Made by a program: the position numbers and the translations under genes. DNA of 64,000 nucleotides from Microbacterium sp. NC79 (lineage in GTDB: Bacteria > Actinomycetota > Actinomycetes > Actinomycetales > Microbacteriaceae), in assembly GCF_019061125.1 (NCBI RefSeq), contig NZ_JAHQYI010000001.1, positions 1,116,001 through 1,180,000 on the forward strand. Reading direction: 5' to 3'. Position 1 is the stretch's first letter, and the number at the start of each line of letters is the position of its first letter. The notes beneath the pieces are model-generated. The model was not told the DNA's origin. It saw only the letters and a program-made list of their open reading frames with translations, and ran no database searches. Shown piece after piece: positions 49,511 through 58,261 of this stretch.

Positions 49511-51067
49511 ATGGCTACATTTGGCACGCTGTCTGAGCGTCTCACCGAGACTTTCCGTAACCTCCGCACCAAGGGCAAGCTCACGCCCGCTGACGTTGAC
49601 GGAACCGTTCGCGAGATTCGTCGCGCCCTGCTCGACGCTGACGTCGCGCTTGAGGTCGTGAAAGAGTTCACCGCGAAAATTCGCGAGCGTGCGCTCGGCG
49701 ACGAAGTCAACCGCGCTCTCAACCCTGCACAGCAGGTCGTGCAGATTGTCAACGAGGAGCTGATTGGCATCCTCGGCGGCCAGCAGCGGCGCCTGGAGTT
49801 TGCGAAGACCCCGCCCACAGTCATCATGCTGGCCGGCCTGCAGGGTTCCGGTAAGACGACGTTCGCCGGAAAGCTTGCCAAGATGCTGGCGAAGGACGGC
49901 CACACGCCGTTGCTGATCGCCGCCGACCTGCAGCGTCCGAACGCCGTCGGTCAGCTGACGGTTGTCGCTGAGCGTGCCGGTGCGGCAATTTTTGCTCCGG
50001 AACCAGGCAATGGCGTGGGTAATCCCGTGAAGGTTTCGCGCGACGGTATCGAATACGCCAAGCGTCACCAGCACGACATCGTCATCGTGGACACCGCCGG
50101 TCGACTCGGTGTGGACGCTGAGTTGATGAAGCAGGCCGCTGACATCCGCAAAGAAGTGCAGCCAGATGAGGTGCTCTTCGTCATTGACGCGATGATCGGT
50201 CAAGACGCGGTCAATACGGCAAAGGCCTTCCAGGAGGGCGTTGACTTCACGGGTGTCGTGTTGTCGAAGCTTGATGGTGACGCCCGCGGTGGTGCCGCGC
50301 TGTCGGTGGCAAGTGTCACTGGCCGCCCGATCATCTTTGCGTCCACGGGTGAGGGCCTTGACGACCTCGAAGCTTTCCACCCCGACCGCATGGCGAGCCG
50401 CATCCTCGACCTCGGTGACATTCTCACCCTGATCGAACAGGCACAGCAGGCGTTCGACGAGGAAGAAGCGCTCAAGGTCGCGGAAAAGCTCGCGACCGAC
50501 CAGTTCACCCTTGAAGACTTCCTTGAGCAGATGCAGCAGTTCAAGAAGATGGGCTCCATGAAGAAGATGCTGGGAATGCTTCCCGGCATGGGAAACATGA
50601 AGCAGCAGCTTGAAGACTTCGACGAGCGCGAGATTGACCGCACTGAGGCGATCATCCGCTCCATGACGCCTGCTGAACGTCGCACGCCCAAGTTGCTCAA
50701 TGGTTCCAGGCGTCTGCGCATTGCCAAGGGTTCGGGCTCGACCGTTACCGACGTGAATGCGCTCGTGCAGCGCTTCGAGCAGGCCGCGAAGATGATGAAA
50801 ACGGTTGCCCGCGGTGGCATGCCGAACATCCCCGGTATGGGCCCCGTGCCCGGTGCACGCCCTGGAGCTTCTGCCAAGCGTGGTAAGAAGGGCGCCAAGA
50901 AGCAGGCACCCCGTTCCGGAAACCCGGCAAAGCGCGCGGCAGAAGCAGCTGGCCTGGCACAGGGCGACACGCAACCGACCGGCTCCGGTTTCGGGCTTGG
51001 CGGCGCGGGCAAGATGCCTAGCGAAGCAGATCTCGCCGAGATTCAGAAACTTCTCGGCAAGAACTAA
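49511..51067 (+). CDS. ffh: Signal recognition particle protein Ffh
   Basis: A 518-residue SRP54 that binds signal sequences and 4.5S RNA and delivers ribosomes to FtsY. N domain, then G1 GLQGSGKTTFAGK (about residue 110), DTAGRLGVD and LSKLDGDARGG; the Met-rich M domain follows (MQQFKKMGSMKKMLGMLPGM). The C-terminus has a long Gly/Lys/Ala tail beyond the usual 450 residues, common in Actinobacteria. A TAAACT box lies nine bases upstream of the ATG, giving a very short leader. Confidence 0.96.
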   Translation: MATFGTLSERLTETFRNLRTKGKLTPADVDGTVREIRRALLDADVALEVVKEFTAKIRERALGDEVNRALNPAQQVVQIVNEELIGILGGQQRRLEFAKTPPTVIMLAGLQGSGKTTFAGKLAKMLAKDGHTPLLIAADLQRPNAVGQLTVVAERAGAAIFAPEPGNGVGNPVKVSRDGIEYAKRHQHDIVIVDTAGRLGVDAELMKQAADIRKEVQPDEVLFVIDAMIGQDAVNTAKAFQEGVDFTGVVLSKLDGDARGGAALSVASVTGRPIIFASTGEGLDDLEAFHPDRMASRILDLGDILTLIEQAQQAFDEEEALKVAEKLATDQFTLEDFLEQMQQFKKMGSMKKMLGMLPGMGNMKQQLEDFDEREIDRTEAIIRSMTPAERRTPKLLNGSRRLRIAKGSGSTVTDVNALVQRFEQAAKMMKTVARGGMPNIPGMGPVPGARPGASAKRGKKGAKKQAPRSGNPAKRAAEAAGLAQGDTQPTGSGFGLGGAGKMPSEADLAEIQKLLGKN

Positions 51068-51143
51068 TCTGCTCTCGTTCCTGCGGAAAGTGCGACACGG
51101 CCGGGCCCTGCGGGCGTCGCTGGTCGAAACTCCCGCTGGAGTC

Positions 51144-51153
51144 TGGCAGAATA
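51144..51153 (+). promoter_or_regulatory. Extended -10 of the rpsP operon
   Basis: TGGCAGAATA, identical to the element before rplS at 54702-54711. It leaves a leader of roughly 115 bases before rpsP. Confidence 0.5.
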
Positions 51154-51277
51154 GAACCTTGGATCACGCTCTCGACCCTCTATCCAGGGCGGCGATCCAC
51201 CATAGAGCTTCCGCCGGGTGTGCACCCCACGCTCCGGGCGATCAGTTCGTCTTCCTCAAACACATCTCTGGAGAATC

Positions 51278-51715
51278 GTGTCTGTCAAGATTCGTCTCAA
51301 GCGCATGGGCAAGATCCGTGCGCCTTACTACCGCATCGTTGTCGCTGACTCGCGCACCAAGCGCGATGGCCGCGTCATCGAAGAAATCGGCAAGTACCAC
51401 CCGACCGAGCAGCCTTCGTTCATCGAGGTCAACTCGGAGCGTGCGCAGTACTGGCTCTCTGTCGGCGCTCAGCCGACCGAGCAGGTCCTCGTGCTCCTGA
51501 AGCTCACGGGCGACTGGGGCAAGTTCAAGGGCGACAAGGACGCTAAGTCGACCGTTCAGGTTGCTGGCGAGAAGGCTGCTTTCGAGGCTCCGGCTGAGAA
51601 GAAGTCTGTCATCAAGCCCAAGGCTGAAAAGAAGGCTGAAGCTCCTGCTGAGGACGCTCCCGCCGCTGACGCTGACGCTGTAGAGGCCCCCGAGGCCGCA
51701 GCAGACGCCGAGTAA
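51278..51715 (+). CDS. rpsP: 30S ribosomal protein S16
   Basis: A 145-residue S16: [20 protein letters not shown] and [13 protein letters not shown] are the conserved core (first 80-85 residues). A 60-residue Ala/Glu/Lys tail extends it, usual in Actinobacteria. The frame is open from 51218, but GTG at 51278 with GGAGA before it gives the right start. It is the first gene of rpsP-khpA-rimM-trmD. Confidence 0.96.
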   Translation: MSVKIRLKRMGKIRAPYYRIVVADSRTKRDGRVIEEIGKYHPTEQPSFIEVNSERAQYWLSVGAQPTEQVLVLLKLTGDWGKFKGDKDAKSTVQVAGEKAAFEAPAEKKSVIKPKAEKKAEAPAEDAPAADADAVEAPEAAADAE

Positions 51716-51720
51716 TCGTC

Positions 51721-51951
51721 GTGCTGGCTGCCGCGCTCGAGCACATCGTCAAGGGGATCGTTGATCACCCAGATGAGGTGCGTATCAACGCCTCAACGTC
51801 GTCACGAGGAGACCTCCTCGAGGTGCATGTGCACCCTGACGACCGGGGCCGCGTAATCGGGCGCGGCGGCCGTACCGCGAAAGCGTTACGGACGCTCATT
51901 TCCGCTCTGGCCGACAACCGTCGCGTTCGCGTCGACGTTGCAGACGACTGA
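51721..51951 (+). CDS. khpA: KH domain RNA-binding protein KhpA
   Basis: A 76-residue single KH domain with the RNA-binding loop GRGG (VIGRGGRTAKALRTL, about residue 46). KhpA proteins, often with KhpB, bind many RNAs and influence cell division and elongation in Gram-positives. GTG start five bases after rpsP; the stop overlaps the rimM ATG by one base. Confidence 0.93.
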   Translation: MLAAALEHIVKGIVDHPDEVRINASTSSRGDLLEVHVHPDDRGRVIGRGGRTAKALRTLISALADNRRVRVDVADD

Positions 51952-52544
51952 TGTCTGAGGGTCAGAAAAACCAGCTTCGCGTCGGCCGCCTTGTTAAGGC
52001 ACATGGCCTGAAGGGCGCTTTCAAGCTGGAGCTCTACACAGACAACCCTGATGCGCGTTTCGTTCCGGGTGCTGTCTTTACTCTTCAGGTGCCTGAGTCT
52101 TCGCCGTGGCACGGCAAGACCGTCACCGTCCGCGAGTTCCGTTGGATGAACTCGCATGCCGTCCTCTTCCTTGACGGGGTCGAAGACCGTAATTCTGCGG
52201 ACGAACTCGTTCGTGCCATCCTGTGGATGGATGACTCGCAAGACGAGCAGGAAGACGACGCCTGGTATGACCACCAGCTCGTCGGACTCGACGTCGTGCG
52301 CGATGGTGCCGTCATCGGCCGCGTTGCCCGCCTCGAGCACATGCCAGCGCAAGACCTCCTCATCGTGAAGGTCCAAGACCGCGAGGTGATGGTTCCGTTC
52401 GTGACGGCCATCGTTCCTGAGGTGAACATCGCCGAGGGGCGCGTCACGGTGACGCCGCCTGCAGGCCTGTTCGAAGACATCGGTGACGACGCAGCGTCCG
52501 AGGGCGCGAGCGACAACGCCGCCGAAGCGCACGCAGAGGACTAA
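51951..52544 (+). CDS. rimM: Ribosome maturation factor RimM
   Basis: A 197-residue factor for 30S head assembly that binds S19. The N-terminal beta-barrel opens [18 protein letters not shown]; the C-terminal PRC-barrel carries [10 protein letters not shown] and [13 protein letters not shown]. The last 25 residues are an acidic Ala-rich tail. It is coupled to khpA and followed after two bases by trmD. Confidence 0.95.
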   Translation: MSEGQKNQLRVGRLVKAHGLKGAFKLELYTDNPDARFVPGAVFTLQVPESSPWHGKTVTVREFRWMNSHAVLFLDGVEDRNSADELVRAILWMDDSQDEQEDDAWYDHQLVGLDVVRDGAVIGRVARLEHMPAQDLLIVKVQDREVMVPFVTAIVPEVNIAEGRVTVTPPAGLFEDIGDDAASEGASDNAAEAHAED

Positions 52545-52546
52545 TC

Positions 52547-53236
52547 ATGCGGATCGACGTCGTTTCGATCTTCCCGTCGTTCTTTGACGTTCTTGACGTC
52601 TCGCTTTTGGGCAAGGCGCGTGCCGCAGGCATTATTGACGTGCGCGTGCATGACCTTCGTGACTGGACGTACGACCGGCATCGCACGGTCGACGACACTC
52701 CGTATGGCGGAGGTGCAGGCATGGTGATGAAGCCGGAACCATGGGGCGAAGCGCTCGATGCGATCGTCGCGGATTCTCAGGTGCGGCCGACCTTCATCTT
52801 CCCGTCACCCGCTGGCGAGGTTTTCACCCAGGCCAAGGCCAGGGAGCTCGCGACCGATGAGCACCTCGTATTCGGCTGCGGCCGCTATGAGGGCATCGAT
52901 GAGCGCGTCTTTAACTACGCTGCCGAACTCGGCTCCGTGCGCCTGATGAGCCTTGGCGACTATGTGCTCAATGGCGGCGAGGTCGCGTCGATGGCCATGA
53001 TTGAAGCAATCGGGCGCCTCATTCCCGGTGTTGTCGGCAACCCCGCCAGCCTGGTCGAAGAGTCGCACGAAGATGGTCTGCTTGAGTACCCGTCGTACAC
53101 GAAGCCGTCCGTGTGGCGCGACCGCGAGGTTCCGCCGATTCTGCTGAGCGGCAACCACGGTGCCATCGCAACGTGGCGCCACGAGCAGCAGGTCGAGCGC
53201 ACACGTCAGCGTCGCCCCGACCTGTTGAGCGACTAA
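52547..53236 (+). CDS. trmD: tRNA (guanine(37)-N(1))-methyltransferase
   Basis: A 229-residue SPOUT methyltransferase that makes m1G37 and prevents frameshifting. Conserved features: start [32 protein letters not shown], the cofactor knot [10 protein letters not shown] and [11 protein letters not shown], and the C-terminal region [13 protein letters not shown]. Last gene of the operon; a strong terminator follows. Confidence 0.96.
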   Translation: MRIDVVSIFPSFFDVLDVSLLGKARAAGIIDVRVHDLRDWTYDRHRTVDDTPYGGGAGMVMKPEPWGEALDAIVADSQVRPTFIFPSPAGEVFTQAKARELATDEHLVFGCGRYEGIDERVFNYAAELGSVRLMSLGDYVLNGGEVASMAMIEAIGRLIPGVVGNPASLVEESHEDGLLEYPSYTKPSVWRDREVPPILLSGNHGAIATWRHEQQVERTRQRRPDLLSD

Positions 53237-53263
53237 ACGCTTCTTCTCCTCGAGGAGATACGA

Positions 53264-53312
53264 AAAGCGGAACCACGCAGCTGCTGCCAGCGCATGGTTC
53301 CGCTTTCGTTTT
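53264..53312 (+). terminator. Intrinsic terminator after trmD
   Basis: AAAGCGGAACCA (53264-53275) pairs exactly with TGGTTCCGCTTT (53295-53306), followed by CGTTTTTG. It ends the rpsP-trmD operon; the converging map gene ends five bases beyond and may use the same stem. Confidence 0.85.
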
Positions 53313-53316
53313 TGTC

Positions 53317-54099
53317 TTAGTCGACGCCCAAGAAGGAACGGTCGGTGAGCACGATCGGGCCGTCGTCCGTCATCGCGACGGTGTGCTCGCAGTGCGCACC
53401 ACGCGAGCCATCGGCTGAGCGCAGCGTCCAGCCATCCTGGTCGGTGTAGATCTCATCGGTGGTCTGCAAGAACCACGGCTCGAGCGCGAGCACGAGGCCA
53501 GCGCGCAGCGGGTAGCCGCGACCAGCCTTGCCCTTGTTAGCGACGTGCGGGTCGCCGTGCATCGTGCGGCCGACACCGTGGCCACCGAAGTCGGTGTTGA
53601 CGCTCAGGCCCTCGGCGTGTGCGATTTCGCCGATGGCAGCCGAGATGTCACCGATGCGGTTCGTCGTCTGGGACGCCTCGATCGCGGCGGCGAGTGCGCG
53701 CTGCGTGGTGTCGATCAGCTTCAGGTCTTCTTCGCGCGGCGTACCAACGATGAAAGAGATCGCAGAGTCTGCAACCCAGCCATCAACGGCGACGGCGAAG
53801 TCCAGGCTCACCAGGTCGCCATCGCGGAGGACGTAGTCGTGGGGGAGTCCGTGCAGAACGGCATCGTTGATCGAGGTGCAGATGACCTTAGCGAAGGGGC
53901 TCGCACCAAACGACGGGTGGTAGTCGATGTAGCAAGATTCAGCGCCGGCCTTGCGGATCATGTCGTGTGCACGCTTGTCGATGCTGAGGAGGTTCGTGCC
54001 GACCTTCGTTTCGTCTCGGAGGGTCGCAAGAACCTCGGCTACGAAACGCCCCGCGGGGCGCATCTGCTCAATCTCGGCTGGCGTGCGCAATTCGATCAT
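53317..54099 (-). CDS. map: Methionine aminopeptidase, type I
   Basis: A 260-residue metallopeptidase that removes N-terminal Met. The metal ligands appear in order: Asp of SLDFAVAVDGWVADSA, His of GGHGVGRTMH, and Glu of ALEPWF and SRGAHCEHTVAM. Length and spacing match bacterial MetAP1. GAGAAT lies six bases before the ATG on the minus strand, a weak version of the leaderless pattern. Confidence 0.96.
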   Translation of the reverse strand: MIELRTPAEIEQMRPAGRFVAEVLATLRDETKVGTNLLSIDKRAHDMIRKAGAESCYIDYHPSFGASPFAKVICTSINDAVLHGLPHDYVLRDGDLVSLDFAVAVDGWVADSAISFIVGTPREEDLKLIDTTQRALAAAIEASQTTNRIGDISAAIGEIAHAEGLSVNTDFGGHGVGRTMHGDPHVANKGKAGRGYPLRAGLVLALEPWFLQTTDEIYTDQDGWTLRSADGSRGAHCEHTVAMTDDGPIVLTDRSFLGVD

Positions 54100-54176
54100 G
54101 CTTCTATTCTCTCGCGGAAACTGAGTAGTCGATGACGGTTACCCATGACTGGGCCCTATCACCACTAAGACCGGCG

Positions 54177-54182
54177 TACGAT
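54177..54182 (+). promoter_or_regulatory. -10 element of the small membrane protein gene
   Basis: TACGAT followed by six bases and ATG at 54189; used to prefer this start over the upstream ATG at 54132. Confidence 0.5.
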
Positions 54183-54188
54183 CTGGCT

Positions 54189-54680
54189 ATGGCACTTCGT
54201 CGCGCGTTCTACCGGTGGCTCCTCCCGGCGGCCTTCGTGTTGCCGCTGTGGCTCCTCGTCGGCTATATGGTTTTCCAGGCCAATGTGTGGGCGATCCTGT
54301 GGCTACTGTTCCTGGCAATGCCAGCAGTGTTCGTCGGTCAGTTGATCTTCACCCTGATGGTGCGCTCACGGCCCTCTGTGCGGCGCAACCGTGCCGTCTC
54401 AACTCTTGATATCGCGGCATTCGGCACGTGGCATGTGCTCACGATTCTGGTTGGCCTGTACTCCGAATGGTTCCCGCTGTTCCTGACCCTCTCGATCATC
54501 GCGGGCATCGGCGTCTTCGTGTCGAGCATGTGGCAGCTCTGGCAAGAAGCCACCGGCGCACGGTACGAGACCCCGATCGACGGCATCTTCCCCGGCACCC
54601 GTTCAGCCGCTCCCAAACCTGCCCCAGCCACTGGTTCCGTTGACGGCGTCTTCATCGTCACCGAAAAGCGCGAACCCTAA
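54189..54680 (+). CDS. Membrane protein with four segments
   Basis: A 163-residue protein: MALRRAFYRWLLPAAFVLPL, then hydrophobic segments at about residues 12-32, 36-58, 77-96 and 99-118, and a Pro/Ala-rich cytoplasmic tail. It is not recognised as a known family. It lies alone between map and rplS. Confidence 0.7.
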   Translation: MALRRAFYRWLLPAAFVLPLWLLVGYMVFQANVWAILWLLFLAMPAVFVGQLIFTLMVRSRPSVRRNRAVSTLDIAAFGTWHVLTILVGLYSEWFPLFLTLSIIAGIGVFVSSMWQLWQEATGARYETPIDGIFPGTRSAAPKPAPATGSVDGVFIVTEKREP

Positions 54681-54701
54681 TTTCACTTGGCCGCTGATAC
54701 G

Positions 54702-54856
54702 TGGCAGAATAAAGAGCTGTGCCGTGACCATGCACGTTTCGACGTGCCCACGCAGGTGCTCTGCCTCAGGGGAGTAGCCGGCCGTAAGGTGCACGAGAAC
54801 GTAAATGAAAACCCCTTATGCAGGAGACCTGACGCGACTGCAGAATGTGATCTATC
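54702..54856 (+). promoter_or_regulatory. rplS promoter and untranslated leader
   Basis: TGGCAGAATA (54702-54711) is identical to the rpsP element; TTCACT lies 17 bases before CAGAAT as a possible -35. The remaining 145 bases before rplS hold no convincing ORF. Ribosomal protein leaders often bind their own product; no fold was established here. Confidence 0.45.
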
Positions 54857-55204
<348 letters not shown>

Positions 55205-55216
55205 GCGCCTCTTTGA

Positions 55217-55253
55217 GGAAACCCCGCGGAACACTCCGTGGGGTTTTCTTTTT
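55217..55253 (+). terminator. Intrinsic terminator of rplS
   Basis: AAACCCCGCGGA (55219-55230), four-base loop, TCCGTGGGGTTT (55235-55246), then TTCTTTTT. Twelve pairs with one G-U. Confidence 0.9.
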
Positions 55254-55319
55254 CCCAGTCAGGATGTGTCAGGCTGTCAGATACGGTCTGTCTGCAGAAG
55301 CCCCACCCGATAGGACACC

Positions 55320-56087
55320 ATGACAAGCGAGTTTGCTGACGCGCATATGTCGCGCCGCGATGCTCGACGCCACCGCACCTCAACGAAGCGGAAGGGCGGT
55401 TGGGGAGTTTTCTTTCGCGACCTCGTCGTCATCATCCTGGTGGCGCTTTTGGTGTCATTTTTGGTGAAGACCTTCGTCGTGCGGTCGTTCTACATTCCGT
55501 CAGGTTCGATGGAGAACACGCTGCAGGTGCAAGACCGCATTCTGGTTGATGAACTCACGCCGCGTTTCACCGGATACGACCGCGGTGACGTTGTTGTCTT
55601 CCGCGATCCAGGTGGGTGGCTCCAGGGCGTGTCTGTGCCCAAGCCAGACCGCGGCCCGATTGCCGAGGGCGTGGACTGGGTGCTGTCTCTTGTCGGGCTC
55701 TCCGCACCGGACTCCTCCGAGCACCTCATCAAACGTGTGATCGGCTTGCCCGGGGACCATGTGGTGTGCTGCAACGAGTTGGGGCAGACGTCGGTGAACG
55801 GCGTACCGTTGGATGAGTCTTCCTACGTACGTATGACGCCGGGGCCCGATCGGCCCGAGTACAAATACGACGTTGTGGTTCCGGCTGGCTCGCTGTGGGT
55901 TTTGGGTGACAACCGGAACAACTCGCAAGACTCCCGTTTCCACCTCGATGAACCAGGGGCTGGCTTCGTGCCGCTTTCCGACGTTGTCGGCCGTGCGTTC
56001 TTGCGCACCTGGCCGTTTGACCGCTTCGGAGGGCTCGGCGCAAGCGATACCGCCTTCATCGGTGTGCCTGATCCGGTCGCAGAATGA
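55320..56087 (+). CDS. lepB: Signal peptidase I
   Basis: A 255-residue membrane serine protease that cleaves export signals. A basic N-terminus and one membrane segment (about residues 33-54) precede the catalytic Ser63 in YIPSGSMENTL; the general base Lys138 is in LIKRVIGLPGD and the C-terminal box is GDNRNNSQDSR. The ATG at 55320 follows GATAGGACACC, with no clear Shine-Dalgarno. Its end overlaps rnhB by four bases. It can process exported proteins such as the giant adhesin. Confidence 0.95.
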   Translation: MTSEFADAHMSRRDARRHRTSTKRKGGWGVFFRDLVVIILVALLVSFLVKTFVVRSFYIPSGSMENTLQVQDRILVDELTPRFTGYDRGDVVVFRDPGGWLQGVSVPKPDRGPIAEGVDWVLSLVGLSAPDSSEHLIKRVIGLPGDHVVCCNELGQTSVNGVPLDESSYVRMTPGPDRPEYKYDVVVPAGSLWVLGDNRNNSQDSRFHLDEPGAGFVPLSDVVGRAFLRTWPFDRFGGLGASDTAFIGVPDPVAE

Positions 56088-56743
56088 CCCCTGTGGTTCC
56101 AACTCTCGAGCGCGAAGCCTCTCTGCTCGAGCAGTACCCCTTCATCATCGCGTGCGACGAAGTCGGTCGCGGCGCAATCGCCGGACCAGTCGTCGTCGGC
56201 GCATCAATCGTGTATTCCTCGCACCTGGAGTCCGAGATCCCTGAGGGACTCCGCGATTCGAAGCTCATCGCCGAGAGCAAGCGCCACGATGTGGCCGAGC
56301 GGGCGCGGAACTGGGTGAGCGGCTCTGGGCTCGGCTGGTCCAGCGCGCTGGAGGTTGACCAGATCGGCATCATGCGCTCGCTCGGTACCGCAGCGCTGCG
56401 TGCCATGGAAGCGCTAGCCGCCGAGACTGGCGTCGACCCGCGTGATGGCGTCGTCTTGCTCGACGGTAACTATGACTACATTCAGCCGGCCGGTGGCTGG
56501 GGGATGACGGTCATTCCGGTGATTAAGGGTGACCGTGATTGCGCTTCTGCTGCCGCAGCCTCCGTGCTGGCCAAGGTCGCGCGCGATGACTACATGGTCG
56601 AAATTCATGCCGAAGCGCCCGCGTATCAGTGGGAGCGGAACAAGGGCTACGGTAGCGCTGAACACCGTGCCGCGATCGTGCAATTTGGCATCACGCCCCA
56701 CCACCGCGCCTCGTGGGCGTTTGAAGGCAACACGCTCTTTTAG
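56084..56743 (+). CDS. rnhB: Ribonuclease HII
   Basis: A 219-residue RNase HII that cuts at ribonucleotides in DNA and at RNA-DNA hybrids. The motif ACDEVGRGAIAGP carries the first two acidic residues; DGNYDY and DRDCASAAAASVLAKVARD hold the others. The start overlaps lepB (ATGA). The lepB-rnhB pair next to rplS and yraN is the standard order. Confidence 0.95.
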   Translation: MTPVVPTLEREASLLEQYPFIIACDEVGRGAIAGPVVVGASIVYSSHLESEIPEGLRDSKLIAESKRHDVAERARNWVSGSGLGWSSALEVDQIGIMRSLGTAALRAMEALAAETGVDPRDGVVLLDGNYDYIQPAGGWGMTVIPVIKGDRDCASAAAASVLAKVARDDYMVEIHAEAPAYQWERNKGYGSAEHRAAIVQFGITPHHRASWAFEGNTLF

Positions 56744-56840
56744 CCTCGGGGTGGTTCCGCTTCTCCGCACTCGTGCGCCCACTCAGTCGCCTCCTTCTCT
56801 GGTTAGATTCAACGAGCTTTTGACTTAACGCCTGATCCAA

Positions 56841-56867
56841 TACTTATTTTTTGTCATGACATAAGTA
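56841..56867. promoter_or_regulatory. AT-rich inverted repeat upstream of the OsmC gene
   Basis: TACTTAT (56841-56847) and ATAAGTA (56861-56867) flank GTCATGAC (56853-56860), itself a palindrome. This stretch is far more AT-rich than its surroundings and ends 60 bases before the OsmC start; it could be an operator for a redox or nutrient regulator overlapping the promoter. Confidence 0.45.
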
Positions 56868-56927
56868 CTTAATTTCTGCCAGAATCAAAGTCGACTTGCC
56901 CACCACCTGGCGCAGAAAGGGGCCGCA

Positions 56928-57401
56928 ATGCACGCGGCCGCTCGCACACGCCCCACCGCCGCTGACTGGAACGAGACTCTCGAAGCCGTCTGCGTTGCGG
57001 ATGACAATACGGGCGTGCGAAAGCTCAGCATCCGTGACTTTCACTTCATCGGTGATGGTGGGGCTGACATTGGCGGCTGGGATTTGGGACCATCGTCACC
57101 CGAGTACCTGCTGGGCGTGATTTCGACGTGTCTGACTCACACCATGCTGTGCCTCGCGGCCTGGCGTGGCATCAGCCTCGATCGCGTCGAGGTTCGTGTC
57201 TCCGCAGATAACAACGACGCGCGCTTCTTCGGCATCGAGACAGACACGCCTCCGCCTCCGCACAATATTCGCATTCACGTGGACCTAGAGTCGTCCACGC
57301 TGTCGGAGCAGGCACGCGCCGACTTCATTCTCGAAGCCGAGGCAACGTGCCCCATCGTTCAGGCGCTGCGGCAACCGACCGATGTCACCGTCCATTTCTA
57401 G
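56928..57401 (+). CDS. OsmC family protein
   Basis: A 157-residue OsmC/Ohr-fold protein. The two redox cysteines expected of the family appear in the long helix (STCLTHTMLCLAAWRGI) and near the C-terminus (EATCPIVQALR). Members reduce organic hydroperoxides with thiols; this one belongs to the broad OsmC class rather than clear Ohr. ATG with GAAAGGGG before it. An AT-rich inverted repeat upstream may be its control site. Confidence 0.8.
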   Translation: MHAAARTRPTAADWNETLEAVCVADDNTGVRKLSIRDFHFIGDGGADIGGWDLGPSSPEYLLGVISTCLTHTMLCLAAWRGISLDRVEVRVSADNNDARFFGIETDTPPPPHNIRIHVDLESSTLSEQARADFILEAEATCPIVQALRQPTDVTVHF

Positions 57402-57475
57402 GCGAACGGGAGAGGCCCACACCAAAGCACAAGGTTTCGCTCTTCCGCGCCGCCCGGGCATAGGATGGGGGAACC

Positions 57476-57805
57476 ATGGATGAGGATGCTTTCGACGACT
57501 ACGACCGCGAACTAGAGCTCGCGCTGTACCGTGAGTACCGCGATGTCGTCGGTCAGTTTCAGTACGTCATTGAGACCGAGCGTCGCTTCTATCTCGCGAA
57601 CGCCGTTGACGTCGTGCGGCGTGACTCTGCCAACGACTTCTACTTCGAGATCACGATGACCGACGTGTGGGTGTGGGACATTTACCGTGCCGATCGGTTT
57701 GTGAAGTCGGTGCGTGTGCTGACATTCAAGGACGTCAACATCGAAGAGCTGTCGCGTCACGACATTCAGATTCCTGACGACCTCGCCCTGGACGGCGAGA
57801 AGTAG
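57476..57805 (+). CDS. DUF2469 family protein
   Basis: A 109-residue acidic protein, highly conserved in Actinobacteria and always close to rnhB/yraN (MDEDAFDDYDRELELALYRE, FYFEITMTDVWVWDIYR). Function unknown. TAGGAT lies at 57461-57466 and GGGGGAA just before the ATG, so this gene has a very short leader with a ribosome site. Confidence 0.92.
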   Translation: MDEDAFDDYDRELELALYREYRDVVGQFQYVIETERRFYLANAVDVVRRDSANDFYFEITMTDVWVWDIYRADRFVKSVRVLTFKDVNIEELSRHDIQIPDDLALDGEK

Positions 57806-57898
57806 AGTTCTTTCCCTAACAACGGGTGATTTTCGCTCGTTATCCACCGCGACTGGTTTGCGGTTCTTTGGAGTGCCCATGTGCCGCAGAGTCGGTGC

Positions 57899-58261
57899 AT
57901 GGCAGCGAAAGATGATCTGGGTAGACGCGGTGAGCAGCTCGCGGTCGAATACCTGACCGAGCGGAACCATGTGGTTGTCGACCGCAATTGGCGGTGCGCA
58001 GAAGGAGAACTCGACGTCGTAACGGTCTCCGGCGACATGGTGGTCGTCGTCGAGGTGAAAACGCGCAGGAGTATGGCGTTCGGTGACCCGCTCGAGGCCG
58101 TTGACGCGCGGAAACGCTCGCGTCTGTGGCGTCTGGCACGGGCATGGGGCGTCGCCCACCCCGAGATCCTGCGGGGGCGCAGCGTCAGGCTCGACATCAT
58201 CGGTATCACGGGTGGCGAGTCGACGGGATTCGATCTGGCACATTTGGAGGATGTGCGATGA
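57899..58261 (+). CDS. YraN/UPF0102 family protein
   Basis: A 120-residue protein with a restriction-endonuclease-like fold: GRRGEQLAVEYL, then the putative metal site GELDVV (Glu, Asp) and VVVEVKTR. The biochemical role is uncertain; the gene is usually next to comM and dprA. ATG at 57899 is preferred over an upstream start at 57881. The stop overlaps the comM ATG. Confidence 0.9.
   Translation: MAAKDDLGRRGEQLAVEYLTERNHVVVDRNWRCAEGELDVVTVSGDMVVVVEVKTRRSMAFGDPLEAVDARKRSRLWRLARAWGVAHPEILRGRSVRLDIIGITGGESTGFDLAHLEDVR

Noticed and set aside
57840..57848. TTATCCACC, one base from a DnaA box
   Set aside because: A single imperfect match upstream of yraN with no cluster, AT-rich element or dnaA/dnaN nearby; not evidence for an origin.
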